DNA of 64,000 nucleotides, from the NCBI GenBank assembly GCA_026196105.1, contig JAPHRK010000009.1, positions 108,679 to 172,678 of the forward strand, written 5' to 3'. Shown here one piece after another: positions 7,202 to 16,149 of the stretch. Within the stretch, counting starts at the first letter, position 1. Every line of letters begins with the position of its first letter. A program made the position numbers and the translations under genes. The notes beneath the pieces are model-generated. The model did no database searches. It had not been told where the DNA came from and saw only the letters and a program-made list of their open reading frames with translations. The stretch comes from Rhodospirillales bacterium (GTDB taxonomy: Bacteria; Pseudomonadota; Alphaproteobacteria; Rhodospirillales; JAPHRK01).

Positions 7202-9601
7202 ATGCCGGGTAACCCCAAGTCTAAAAAAAGCTTAAAAACCAAAGCACAGCTCATAGCCGAGATCGAAGTTCTTGAAAACCGTGTTGCTTCTTTAGAAAAG
7301 AATGACGATCAGCAAGGGACTTTGCTTCAGCTTGCTGTTGAAAATTCCCAAGATATCCTTGCTATATTAGACTTCGATGGAACGTTAGAATTTACCTCTC
7401 CCTCCTTTGAGTCAATTCTAGGTTATAACCAAACCGAGTGTTTGGGGAAAACCTCTTTTGATGTGATCCATCCTGATGATCTTAATAAAATCAAATCTGA
7501 TTTTGCGGAAGGGATAAATAGTCACAAGCCAATTTCTACAACTTACCGGGCTCGTCATAAAAAAGGTCACTGGGTTGAAGTGGAATCTTCAGCTACTGCT
7601 ACAAAACTTCAGGATAAAATAAAGATCATCGTTAATACCCGTGATATTTCTGAAAGACTGAAGGCTGAGGAAAGTTTAAGGGAATCTGAGAACCGGTTAG
7701 CACGGATTTTTAACTTAACACCAAATTTGATGGCTATTTCAAATATTGATACAGGGGTGTATCTCGCTGTTAATGATGCCTGGCTGAAATTTTATGGATA
7801 CAAGAGAGAAGAGGCCATTGGGAAAAGTTCTTTAAAACTTGGCAATTGGGAAACACTTGGTGATCGCGATGATTTTGTCAGAGAGTTAAAAGAAAATGGA
7901 TGCGTTAAGGAACGTGAGGTTAGGGTAATTACAAAAGATAAGCGCCTTCATACTCTACTAACATTTGCAGAGACGATAAACTTTGATGGACGCCAAAGAA
8001 TTCTAACAATTGCCCTGGATATCACAGACCGTAAAAAACTAGAACAAGAGCTATATCAGGCGCGTGATAACCTAGAAGAAAGAGTTAAAGCTCGTACTCG
8101 TGCATTAGAGATAAGCGAGAAGCGCTTTAAGGATTTTTCTGAAGTTGGCTCTGACTGGATTTGGGAAACCGATAAGGACCATAAATTTATCTTTTTGTCA
8201 GGCCAGATCGAAGAAATTACTGAAAATAAACCTGAGTCAGTTTACGGTCAAAATAGGTTTGATAATCAACCACCTATAGAAATTGAGAATGAACCTGAGA
8301 AATGGGAGCAACATAGAGAAACTCTTAGTGCTCATAAAAAATTTGAAAATTTTCAATATCGGTATCTAACTAAAAGTGGAAAAATCATCCATATCCGTGT
8401 CAATGGGAACCCTGTTTTTGATAAGGAAAATAACTTTCTTGGGTATCGGGGGACTGGCAAAGAGGTAACCAAAGAAGTTGAGGCGATTGGTGCCTTAAAG
8501 GAAAATGAAGAACGCCTGAGAGGGATGCTCTCTCTTGCTCCAATTGGTGTCCTTATAACTCGTTTTGATGGGACAATCCTTTTTGGTAACGATGAGTTCT
8601 CCCGTCTTACAGGTAAGGCGGCAGGTGCCTCAATCCTTGATTCATGGGTCAACCTTGATGAGCGAGTAAGGTTTCTAGAAAAGTTTAAGAAGCAAGGTTA
8701 TGTCAAAACAGAAGAATCACAAATATTTGGGTCTGACGGCAAGCCGAAATGGATAATGCTTTCCTGGAATTCAATAATAATAGATTCCGAGGAATGTATT
8801 TTAGCATGGATCTACGATATTGATACGATCAAGCGAACAGAAGCAGCTCTGCAAGAAGCAATATCATCTGCTGACCAAGCCAACGCAGCTAAATCAGATT
8901 TTTTAGCAAAAATGAGCCATGAGTTTCGAACACCAATGAACGCCATCATAGGTTTTTCTGATGCCATGCGCTGTGAAGTTTTTGGCCCTATAGGTAATGA
9001 AAAATATTCAAAGTACCCCATTCATATTTATGATTCTGGAAAGCATCTCCTTGAGTTGATCGATGATATTCTTGATCTTTCAAAAATTGAAGCTGGCAAA
9101 ATGGTGATGAATTGGGAGAACGTAAACACTAAAATTCTTGTCGAGAATGTTTGCTCAACTGTTCAGCCATTAGCAGAAAAAAATAACAATTCGCTTGAAC
9201 TGATCTGTCATGAAAATGTTGGCGCTATTATCACTGATTACAGGCGCCTTAACCAAATTTTGCTCAACCTGTTAGGAAACGCGTGCAAATTTACCAAGAA
9301 AGGCGAAATTTCTCTCACAGTTGAGCAAGAAGAATTTAAAGGCCACCCCCGCATGGTCTTTACAGTTAAAGATAATGGTGTTGGCATTGCTCCAGAGAAT
9401 ATGAAAAACCTCTTTCATGAATTTACCCAAGGGGGGTTAAATTCAATTCAAGCAGCAGATGGCAGTGGCTTAGGCCTTGCGATTAGCCGTCGTTTTGCAG
9501 AATTAATGGGCGGGGATATTTCAGCCCAAAGCACATTGGATGTCGGATCAATATTTACTCTTCAAATCCCTATCAAAACCCAAGAAGAGAATGAAAAATA
9601 A
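7202..9601 (+). CDS. Multi-PAS sensor histidine kinase, cytoplasmic
   Basis: A 799 aa soluble hybrid-free histidine kinase with no membrane segment. Order: basic N-terminus and short coiled coil (about residues 8-35), PAS1 (about 45-160), PAS2 (about 165-285), coiled coil, PAS3 (about 305-430), PAS4 (about 435-560), then HisKA with the phosphorylated His in KMSHEFRTPMNAIIGFS near residue 579, and HATPase with the N box (LLNLLGNACKF), G1 (DNGVGIAP) and G2 (GSGLGLAISRRF). No receiver domain and no response regulator is adjacent, so the partner is unknown. Ligands of the PAS domains cannot be predicted. It is the last + strand gene before the accessory block. Confidence 0.93.
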   Translation: MPGNPKSKKSLKTKAQLIAEIEVLENRVASLEKNDDQQGTLLQLAVENSQDILAILDFDGTLEFTSPSFESILGYNQTECLGKTSFDVIHPDDLNKIKSDFAEGINSHKPISTTYRARHKKGHWVEVESSATATKLQDKIKIIVNTRDISERLKAEESLRESENRLARIFNLTPNLMAISNIDTGVYLAVNDAWLKFYGYKREEAIGKSSLKLGNWETLGDRDDFVRELKENGCVKEREVRVITKDKRLHTLLTFAETINFDGRQRILTIALDITDRKKLEQELYQARDNLEERVKARTRALEISEKRFKDFSEVGSDWIWETDKDHKFIFLSGQIEEITENKPESVYGQNRFDNQPPIEIENEPEKWEQHRETLSAHKKFENFQYRYLTKSGKIIHIRVNGNPVFDKENNFLGYRGTGKEVTKEVEAIGALKENEERLRGMLSLAPIGVLITRFDGTILFGNDEFSRLTGKAAGASILDSWVNLDERVRFLEKFKKQGYVKTEESQIFGSDGKPKWIMLSWNSIIIDSEECILAWIYDIDTIKRTEAALQEAISSADQANAAKSDFLAKMSHEFRTPMNAIIGFSDAMRCEVFGPIGNEKYSKYPIHIYDSGKHLLELIDDILDLSKIEAGKMVMNWENVNTKILVENVCSTVQPLAEKNNNSLELICHENVGAIITDYRRLNQILLNLLGNACKFTKKGEISLTVEQEEFKGHPRMVFTVKDNGVGIAPENMKNLFHEFTQGGLNSIQAADGSGLGLAISRRFAELMGGDISAQSTLDVGSIFTLQIPIKTQEENEK

Positions 9602-10167
9602 GGAAGCCCCTGGCATTATCAGGGCATCTCCAGCCAACTGACGCCTCGCTTTTTCAATCACGGCATTTGCAACTAGTTGTTCTCTGGATTGCCTAATAAC
9701 CCGAGTGCCTGCCCCATTTATGGATCGTGGCGGCCAGAAAAATACTCAGTTATGTGGGGAGATAAATTCAACCTATTGCCGTTTTCCTGTAATACCCTCC
9801 CTCGCATCCGGCGTTACTTCTCCCCTGTTGGGCGCTCTCTGAACTATCTTTTTCCTAACAGAGAAATTTTATAACTAACATACCGTATGTTTTTTCAAAT
9901 ACTGCCAATGAAGAATAGCTCTTTGGCCTCAAAGTAAATTTCTAATTATCAGAGAAAAATAATTATAAATTCATAATAAAGTAGAAAAAAACATACATAA
10001 GATTGCAAAAAAATAAAAAAAGCAATAAAAGGTAGTGGTGTAGTATTTTCTTCAAGAGCAATAAGTGGCGTTCGAAAATGCAGGTGGCTTGAGAGTAAAG
10101 CACCTTGCATTTGTTTAAATACAACGCAGCGTATCTATTGCGTGATTAATCAGAGAAGGGGCCAAAA
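9602..10167. other. Intergenic region before the accessory block
   Basis: About 565 bases without a supported gene. A weak hairpin (GCCCCTG...CAGGGC, about 9606-9625) follows the kinase stop directly but lacks a T-run. The 65 aa ORF at 9677 has no ribosome site and no family features. The segment about 9660-9860 is clearly higher in GC than the following 9880-10060, which is very AT-rich; it may be a gene remnant but I could not identify it. A strong hairpin near 10076-10112 is listed separately. Confidence 0.5.
10076..10112 (+). promoter_or_regulatory. Hairpin upstream of the GMC oxidoreductase gene
   Basis: AAATGCAGGTG pairs with CACCTTGCATTT (one bulged base) around a 14-base loop, and is followed by GTTTAAAT. 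It ends 55 bases before the next start codon. It may be a terminator with a poor tail, an operator, or a leader structure of the downstream gene. Confidence 0.45.
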
Positions 10168-11682
10168 ATGAATACTAAATCATATAATTACATCGTTATC
10201 GGCGGCGGTTCTGCAGGCTCAATAGCCGCCGCAGAATTGGCGAAAAATACGGATGTAGCTGTATTGCTTATTGATGCGGGTACCTCACCTGACGATATTG
10301 CAGATGTTTGGGACCCTTATGATAACAACAACCTATATGGAATGAAGGATATTTGGTGGCGGGGTTATAAAACGCCGAAATATTCTGGATCATCTACTAT
10401 GGTAGGTGTCCCGAGATCGAAGCTTTTTGGCGGGTGTACCGCTGTAAATGATATGGTTTTTACGCGCGGTGCCCCGGCTGATTTTGACCTATGGGTTAAC
10501 GTATACGGCTGTACCGGATGGAGCTACAATGATGTTGCCAGTGCTTTTGATCGTATACAGGAGGGCCTCGCTCCTACGACCGGGCCCAAAGATGAATTTG
10601 GTGCAGCCTTTGTTACAGCCTGTGAAGATATGGGTCTCAAATTTGTACCCGACTATAATGCGGGTCTTCCTTTAGATGGCGTGAGTCCATTGTGCTCAAC
10701 CATTTCGAGTAGCACTGTCCGAGAAACAAGCTATCGCACTTATACTGACGATGGTAATGAATCTAATCTGACATTTGTTGGCGGTGCGTTAGTTAACAAA
10801 ATTATTTTTAAAAATGACTGCGCTGTTGGCGTTGAATATTCAGTTGGTGACGCCATTTATGAAGTATATTGCAACGGCGAAATTATTCTCTCGGCAGGTG
10901 CGATAAACTCACCTAAAATTTTAATGCTCTCTGGTATTGGTGAAAAAGCGCAATTAGATAAGTTTGGTATACCCGTAATCGTTGACTCGCCGTCCGTTGG
11001 GAAAAATTTGCAAGACGCAATTATATTTTCTTTAAATTGGTCGACTTCCAGCCCTCTTAACGTTCCCCCAGACGCACCAAACGGCAATCGTCGAAATGAA
11101 GGCTATGCAATCACCTGGACAAACCTGAATGACGAACAACAACCTCAAACATGTATTGAGATGATGCCGGGTCTGTACGAGCCGCACCAATCACATAGCA
11201 CTTTGGTTAATAATTATAGTATTACTGGTGGCGCTATGCGTTTAAAAAGTCGGGGATGGGTTAATTTGGCTTCTGCGGACCCCACTGTTCCTCCTGAAAT
11301 TAATATAAATCTTTTTGAAAACCCCGATGATATGGAATTGGCGTTTGAATCATTTGAGATTGCAAGGTCCATTGGTAATTCTCAGGCCTTATCGAGCTTG
11401 AGAAAGGAGGAAACTACACCGGGAAGTTCGATATCTACACCTGAGCAAATAAAGAAATGGCTTCTTGAGAATAGCATGTCATACAGTCACCCATCCTGTA
11501 CTTGTAAAATGGGGCCGAGTGGTACGGACTCTGTTGTTGATTGCACCCTAAAGGTCTATGGCGTTAAAAATCTCCGTGTTGCAGATACTTCAATCATGCC
11601 GGAAATCACTTCCGGACACACACAAGCGCCAGCATTTATGATCGGCCAAAGGGTTGCCGATTTCATCATTGCAGGGGAGTAA
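10168..11682 (+). CDS. GMC-family FAD oxidoreductase
   Basis: A 504 aa flavoprotein of the glucose-methanol-choline oxidoreductase family, which oxidises alcohols to aldehydes or ketones. The N-terminus has the FAD-binding YIVIGGGSAGSIAAAELA motif, followed by the GMC signatures SKLFGGCTAVNDMVFTRG near residue 77 and GAINSPKILMLSGIG near residue 247. The C-terminal active-site part has SHPSCTCKMG and SGHTQAPAFMIGQRVADF, giving the two His positions expected near the flavin. No signal peptide. Strong ribosome site (GAGAAGGGG). The substrate cannot be read from sequence. The exported HAD gene starts four bases after its stop, so they form a pair; a role for either in the nearby NRPS pathway is possible but unproven. 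Confidence 0.9.
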   Translation: MNTKSYNYIVIGGGSAGSIAAAELAKNTDVAVLLIDAGTSPDDIADVWDPYDNNNLYGMKDIWWRGYKTPKYSGSSTMVGVPRSKLFGGCTAVNDMVFTRGAPADFDLWVNVYGCTGWSYNDVASAFDRIQEGLAPTTGPKDEFGAAFVTACEDMGLKFVPDYNAGLPLDGVSPLCSTISSSTVRETSYRTYTDDGNESNLTFVGGALVNKIIFKNDCAVGVEYSVGDAIYEVYCNGEIILSAGAINSPKILMLSGIGEKAQLDKFGIPVIVDSPSVGKNLQDAIIFSLNWSTSSPLNVPPDAPNGNRRNEGYAITWTNLNDEQQPQTCIEMMPGLYEPHQSHSTLVNNYSITGGAMRLKSRGWVNLASADPTVPPEININLFENPDDMELAFESFEIARSIGNSQALSSLRKEETTPGSSISTPEQIKKWLLENSMSYSHPSCTCKMGPSGTDSVVDCTLKVYGVKNLRVADTSIMPEITSGHTQAPAFMIGQRVADFIIAGE

Positions 11683-11686
11683 TGAC

Positions 11687-12676
11687 ATGAAAAAAACCCG
11701 ACCATTGGTCATGTTGCTAAGCCTTGGCTTGTTCTGTTCAAGTATTGCTGTTCCAATTGCTTCAGCAGCAGAAGACCCTCTTTCTTTTTGGAATGATACA
11801 GATAACAAAACGTCGATAGTCAATTTTGTTCAGAAAGTTAATAAGAAAAATATACCAATAAAAGATCGAATTGCGACGTTTGATTTTGACGGTACTATCG
11901 GCGTTGAAAAACCCACCTATATGGAAGTTATCGTGTCGTCTAAAAAGATGTGCGACATCGCAAAAGAAAATAAAAATTTAAGAGACAAACAACCCTATAA
12001 AGCGGCATGCGCTAAAAACTGGGAACTTATAAACAGTAATTTTGATTACACTATTCAAATCATATTGGATGCGTTCGATGGTCAGACACTAACCAGCTAT
12101 CAAATCTTTGCCGAGAATTTTTTGTCTACAACGAATGATCCAACCTGGAAGCAGCCTTATAAAAAACTTGTTTACGCACCCATGGTTCAGCTGGTTCATT
12201 ATTTACTGAAGAACCAATTCACAATCTATGTTGTTTCAGGGTCACAAACAGCCTTTTTGCGCGTTATGGCTGAAGGCTCTGAACTCTCCCTTGGGTCAAA
12301 CAAGGTTATCGGTTCAACAATTAAGTTTTCTTATAAGCAGGGAGACACGGGTGGGGCTGAATTTATTAGAGATAATAGCTATATGACCCCTCAATCAGGC
12401 GGGAATGGTAAACCTGAACTCATTAAAGAAGTAATAGGCAAAATGCCCATTTTTTCAGCCGGGAATACGATGGGAGATTTTGAAATGCTCTTAAGTACAA
12501 CCCAAAAAAATAATACAGCGCTGACAGGGTTTAGTCTGATTGTTAATCACGACGATGCAAAAAGGGAATATAAATACGCAGATGAAAACCTTCTCAAACA
12601 AGCTAAAAAATATAAGTGGGCAATTGTTAGTATGAAAAAGGATTTCAAAGAAATATTCCCTTTTAAGAAACAATGA
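11687..12676 (+). CDS. Exported HAD-superfamily phosphatase
   Basis: The start is ATG 11687, four bases after the GMC stop, with ribosome site AGGGGAG; the ORF-track start at 11654 lies inside the upstream gene. The first residues (MKKTRPLVMLLSLGLFC...IASAAEDP) form a signal peptide with a cleavage site after ASA, so the enzyme is periplasmic. HAD motif I is FDFDGTIG near residue 64, motif II is in YVVSGSQTAF, motif III and IV lie in SAGNTMGDFEMLL. The fold resembles phosphoserine-phosphatase-like HADs with a helical cap. Substrate unknown. It converges on the kamA-like gene with 34 bases between. Confidence 0.85.
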   Translation: MKKTRPLVMLLSLGLFCSSIAVPIASAAEDPLSFWNDTDNKTSIVNFVQKVNKKNIPIKDRIATFDFDGTIGVEKPTYMEVIVSSKKMCDIAKENKNLRDKQPYKAACAKNWELINSNFDYTIQIILDAFDGQTLTSYQIFAENFLSTTNDPTWKQPYKKLVYAPMVQLVHYLLKNQFTIYVVSGSQTAFLRVMAEGSELSLGSNKVIGSTIKFSYKQGDTGGAEFIRDNSYMTPQSGGNGKPELIKEVIGKMPIFSAGNTMGDFEMLLSTTQKNNTALTGFSLIVNHDDAKREYKYADENLLKQAKKYKWAIVSMKKDFKEIFPFKKQ

Positions 12677-12710
12677 TCAATCTTGCTGAAGATAGCCTTT
12701 CCATGCCAGT

Positions 12711-14024
12711 TCAACAGGCTGCTTGAAAAGGCTCTGTTTTTTCAAAAGGAAATGGGGCGTTATCATATGGTTGGAGTTCATCTATCCAGGCTGCGCTGTC
12801 TGAGTATTTTGCGGCAAAAGGTGTTTGGGTAAGATTGCTTTCACGAGCCTGGAGCATTTTTAGTATGAACATCTTTTCACCTTTTTGCTCCAGAACACCT
12901 TCCACTTGGATTTTACCTGCCTTAGTGGACATTACCGGGCCTCTAGCGGAACGGGCCAAACCTGAGACACGCTGATAAGCTCGGCGGTAAATTTCGTGGG
13001 CTTCAGCCAATGGGATGCGGAAATATGCACTGGGGCCAGTATCGCGCTCTACAAACATATAGTAGGGGATCATGTTCAGTTTGACAGACTCTTCCCACAG
13101 ACGTTCCCAAATGTCAGGGCTATTGTTGATATGTCGCAGTAATGGTCCTTGGGTTCGGATAATTGCCCCAGTCGAGCAAACGGCCTGGATAGCCTTCTCG
13201 ACAGGTTGGGGCATTAGTTCTCGCCAGTGATTCAGGTGTGCCATAAAGGATAAATGTCGGCCTGAATTTACTATCTTTTCAAATAGATGTAGCATTTGCC
13301 CAGCATCTCTGTCTGTGGTGAAACGGTTTGGCCAATAGGTCAGTGATTTGGAGCCGATCCGAATATTCTTAACAGTAGGTATTTCAAGCAGGGGCGTTAA
13401 ATATCGAGCCAGAGCTTTTGCCTTCATGATCATAGGGTCGCCGCCCGTAATCAAAATATCGCTGATCTCTGGATGAGTTTTGAGGTAGTCCGCTAATCTA
13501 TCGGCTTCTTTTGCTTGAATTTTTAATGATGGGTCAGAAATAAACTGGGGCCAGCGGAAACAAAAGCTGCAATAGGCGTGGCAGGATTGTCCTGCACATG
13601 GGAAGAGTAGGGCGGTCTGTTCGTATTTGTGTTGGACTCCATCAAGATACTCGCCATTCAGAAGGGGGATGTTTTGGGTTGTTTGACTAGCAGGATGCGG
13701 ATTGAGTGCTGACCGTATATCCTTGACAGCCTCAGTTAAACTTTTGTTTCCCGCTGCTCTAGCTGTGTTGATTTTATGAAATTGCTCTTGCGTCAGCATA
13801 CCTTTCTGGGGAAAGAGAAGTTTAAACATGGGATCGTCTTGCCACTGGCTCCAGTCGATTAAGTTTTCAAGAACGTAGTCATTTACTCGGAAGGGTAAGA
13901 CTTCAACGGTATTTTCAAAGGTTTTGTGATAATTTTGATCGAGATGTTTCCAATACTTTGTGTCTTTGAATTGAGCCGGTGTGTAAGCTCGAAATTTTGT
14001 CGGTATAGCCCTGTCCTGTGACAT
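12711..14024 (-). CDS. KamA-family radical SAM enzyme (aminomutase-like)
   Basis: A 437 aa member of the lysine 2,3-aminomutase family: radical SAM and PLP enzymes that move an amino group between adjacent carbons. The iron-sulfur motif is visible as CHAYCSFCFRW near residue 147 (CxxxCxxC), followed by ILITGGDPM. The PLP-binding lysine is probably the one in STKAGKIQV. By-eye alignment to clostridial KamA puts R in VERDTGPSAYFRIP and V before STKAGK where the lysine-binding aspartates 293 and 330 belong, so lysine is an unlikely substrate; an acidic side chain is conceivable, as in glutamate 2,3-aminomutases. It lies 29 bases downstream of the aminotransferase gene, on the same strand. Confidence 0.85.
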   Translation of the reverse strand: MSQDRAIPTKFRAYTPAQFKDTKYWKHLDQNYHKTFENTVEVLPFRVNDYVLENLIDWSQWQDDPMFKLLFPQKGMLTQEQFHKINTARAAGNKSLTEAVKDIRSALNPHPASQTTQNIPLLNGEYLDGVQHKYEQTALLFPCAGQSCHAYCSFCFRWPQFISDPSLKIQAKEADRLADYLKTHPEISDILITGGDPMIMKAKALARYLTPLLEIPTVKNIRIGSKSLTYWPNRFTTDRDAGQMLHLFEKIVNSGRHLSFMAHLNHWRELMPQPVEKAIQAVCSTGAIIRTQGPLLRHINNSPDIWERLWEESVKLNMIPYYMFVERDTGPSAYFRIPLAEAHEIYRRAYQRVSGLARSARGPVMSTKAGKIQVEGVLEQKGEKMFILKMLQARESNLTQTPFAAKYSDSAAWIDELQPYDNAPFPFEKTEPFQAAC

Positions 14025-14053
14025 ATTTTTTTACCCCTGCTTGTAATCCATTT

Positions 14054-15442
14054 TCAAATTATCCCATTTGCTATCAATTGATTTTGGAAAGCGATAATTG
14101 AAGCCTCTGTACGGCGTAGTAGTTCACTGCATTCTTCTTTAGTGATGTTCAAGGGTGGGGCCACCATAAACCAGTGTCCGAACCGATTGCCGGTTATGGG
14201 TCGAGCGTAAAGCATGACACCACACTTGAGGCCGTGTTTTCGAATTGAGTCTGTCGGAGAGCAGGAGTCGGGTAATGATTTTTTTGTTTTTTTATCAGAG
14301 ACCATTTCTACGGCGAGTAACAACCCCTTTCCACGAATGTCCCCGATGATCTGGTTGCGTTCTTTGATCGCCTCTAGTTCCGCCCGCAGCATATTGCCCA
14401 CATCGCCCACGCGCTCTGAGATGTTTTGGCGCTCAAATTCATCCAGGACAGCGAGTCCGACGGCGCATGAAACAGGATTGGCGTTATAGGAGTAGCTAAA
14501 TTCGCATCCTGTAAGGTTGGCGAGTTTATCGACCATTGCGGCTGGAGCGAACATAGCCCCCAAGGGGCTGTACCCAGCCCCCAATCCCTTCGCTTTGACA
14601 ATAATATCCGGCAACGCATCGGGCCAATGGTGAGCGGTTATAAATTTGCCGCTACGACCTGCTCCACAGAGGATTTCATCAAATACCAAATAAACCCCAT
14701 AGCGGGTACATATATTTCGTATATCTCTAAAATACTGATCTGGTGGCACGATTGCGCCTGTTGAGAGCCCGCCGATGGGTTCGATAATGAACGCCAAGAC
14801 GTTTTCGGGACCAAGCTCTTGAATTTTTATTTCTAGTGCTTCTGCGCTTTTGGCGGCATAACTTTCAGGAGAATGCCCCTTGGGTAAGCGATAACTGAAA
14901 GGGGCGGGAATTGTTTCAGATGTAATGGCAAAACCATCAAAAAAAGGTGCCAAATCCTCATTACCACCAACTGCAAGGCTCCCTATTGTTGCGCCGTGGT
15001 AAGATGGCATTAAGGATATAACATGACGACGTTTTTCTTGACCCGTTGCAATTGAAAATTGACGAAGAAATTTAAGAGCATTGTCGACGACCTCACTGCC
15101 TCCAGAGGCAAAGTGTACACGCTCAAAACCGGGGCCGGCCAAAGTTGCTAAGCGTTCAGCATATTCAAGGTTGGGTCTAGACCTGGCTACGCGAGTATAG
15201 GCATAATCCAACTTGTTGGCCTGCTCTGTCATCGCGCTGATGATGCGTTTGTTGCCGTGTCCCAAAGCACTAACCATGGGACCTGAAGATGCATCTATAT
15301 ACTCCTTGCCGTCTTCGTCCCACATATAAATTCCGGCAGCGTGATCCATCATGGGCAAGGGCACGATCATCGAGTTTGCGTAATAAACGTCCTGTGTTCC
15401 GCCAACATTAGTTTCTATTGGGGGGGGGCATGCTTTGTTCAT
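14054..15442 (-). CDS. Class III PLP-dependent aminotransferase
   Basis: A 462 aa fold-type I aminotransferase of class III (ornithine/omega-amino acid aminotransferase group). Seen in order: FASGGSEVVDNALKFLR (cofactor phosphate), SYHGATIGSLAVGG, IIEPIGG, VFDEILCGAGRSG and the PLP lysine in VKAKGLGAGYSPLGAM near residue 281. The amino-group donor and acceptor are not predictable. It shares a transcript with the KamA-like gene downstream and faces the NRPS operon across the 15.4-16.1 kb gap. The N-terminus carries a run of nine C in the coding strand (codons 5-8, ACPPP), a possible slippage site; a start at the later MIVPLPMMDHAAG would avoid it. Confidence 0.9.
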   Translation of the reverse strand: MNKACPPPIETNVGGTQDVYYANSMIVPLPMMDHAAGIYMWDEDGKEYIDASSGPMVSALGHGNKRIISAMTEQANKLDYAYTRVARSRPNLEYAERLATLAGPGFERVHFASGGSEVVDNALKFLRQFSIATGQEKRRHVISLMPSYHGATIGSLAVGGNEDLAPFFDGFAITSETIPAPFSYRLPKGHSPESYAAKSAEALEIKIQELGPENVLAFIIEPIGGLSTGAIVPPDQYFRDIRNICTRYGVYLVFDEILCGAGRSGKFITAHHWPDALPDIIVKAKGLGAGYSPLGAMFAPAAMVDKLANLTGCEFSYSYNANPVSCAVGLAVLDEFERQNISERVGDVGNMLRAELEAIKERNQIIGDIRGKGLLLAVEMVSDKKTKKSLPDSCSPTDSIRKHGLKCGVMLYARPITGNRFGHWFMVAPPLNITKEECSELLRRTEASIIAFQNQLIANGII

Positions 15443-16149
15443 AATGGCTTTTCCGCTCCACCGTAAATATGACCAAAAAACGCTCTATTGAATCATAGAC
15501 TTGTCTGTTTGATTGGTTCAGGGAAGGTGATTTAAAAAAGACAATTATAGCGAGTATACCTGTGAGTCGTTAGTTTTTTTTAAAAAAAACTTAAAGTAGA
15601 AAAAAATAGATGCGCTAGTAGGTTCGTTTCTTTCAATAATACTATAAAAACGAGTAAAACTATTATTTAAAATTTTCACATAAATTAAATTGAATTAATA
15701 ATTACTTTTTTGATTTTACTAAAACATAACTCTTGGTTTTGTAATGGTAAAATATATACGCCTAATGAGAGTTCTATGCGAGTATAATTTTATATTTAAA
15801 TATTTATTTTCATAATTATAGATTCAGTTAAATTACGTCGCGTAACAAAAGAGATTTTTGGTGAATTATTATTTTAATGACACAAGTTGCGGCAGAGAAT
15901 CTTTATTTTGAACTATTCTATTTTTCTGTGAATTGGTTTTTGCTGGTAAATGTTCTTTTGAATCATTTTAAGAGTCTCTGACACGTATTGATAGAAAATA
16001 ATAAATTATATCATAACGGGAAAATAATAATTTTTATATCTAAACCGCTTGCTTAAATACAACTAATGGGGATAGGCTTTGTATGTTGATGTTAATTATT
16101 AGTGAAGCAGTAAACCAAAATGTTGTCCTGAGTAAATGGAGGTAGACCC
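15443..16149. promoter_or_regulatory. AT-rich divergent intergenic region
   Basis: About 700 very AT-rich bases separate the leftward aminotransferase/KamA pair from the rightward biosynthetic operon, so both promoters should lie here. I see no gene. A perfect A/T palindrome lies at 15572-15591. The final bases (AAATGGAGGTAGACCC) are a strong ribosome site for the gene at 16150. Such AT-rich stretches are typical targets of xenogeneic silencers, but I could not recognise a specific operator. Confidence 0.6.
15572..15591. repeat. Perfect 20-base A/T palindrome
   Basis: AG-T8-A8-CT is a perfect palindrome about 130 bases upstream of the aminotransferase start. Long T and A tracts of this kind bend DNA. 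It may be part of a promoter or a protein-binding site. Confidence 0.5.

Noticed and set aside
9677-9874. 65 aa ORF before the GMC gene
   Set aside because: No ribosome site, no family features and an odd composition; best left as intergenic or a remnant.
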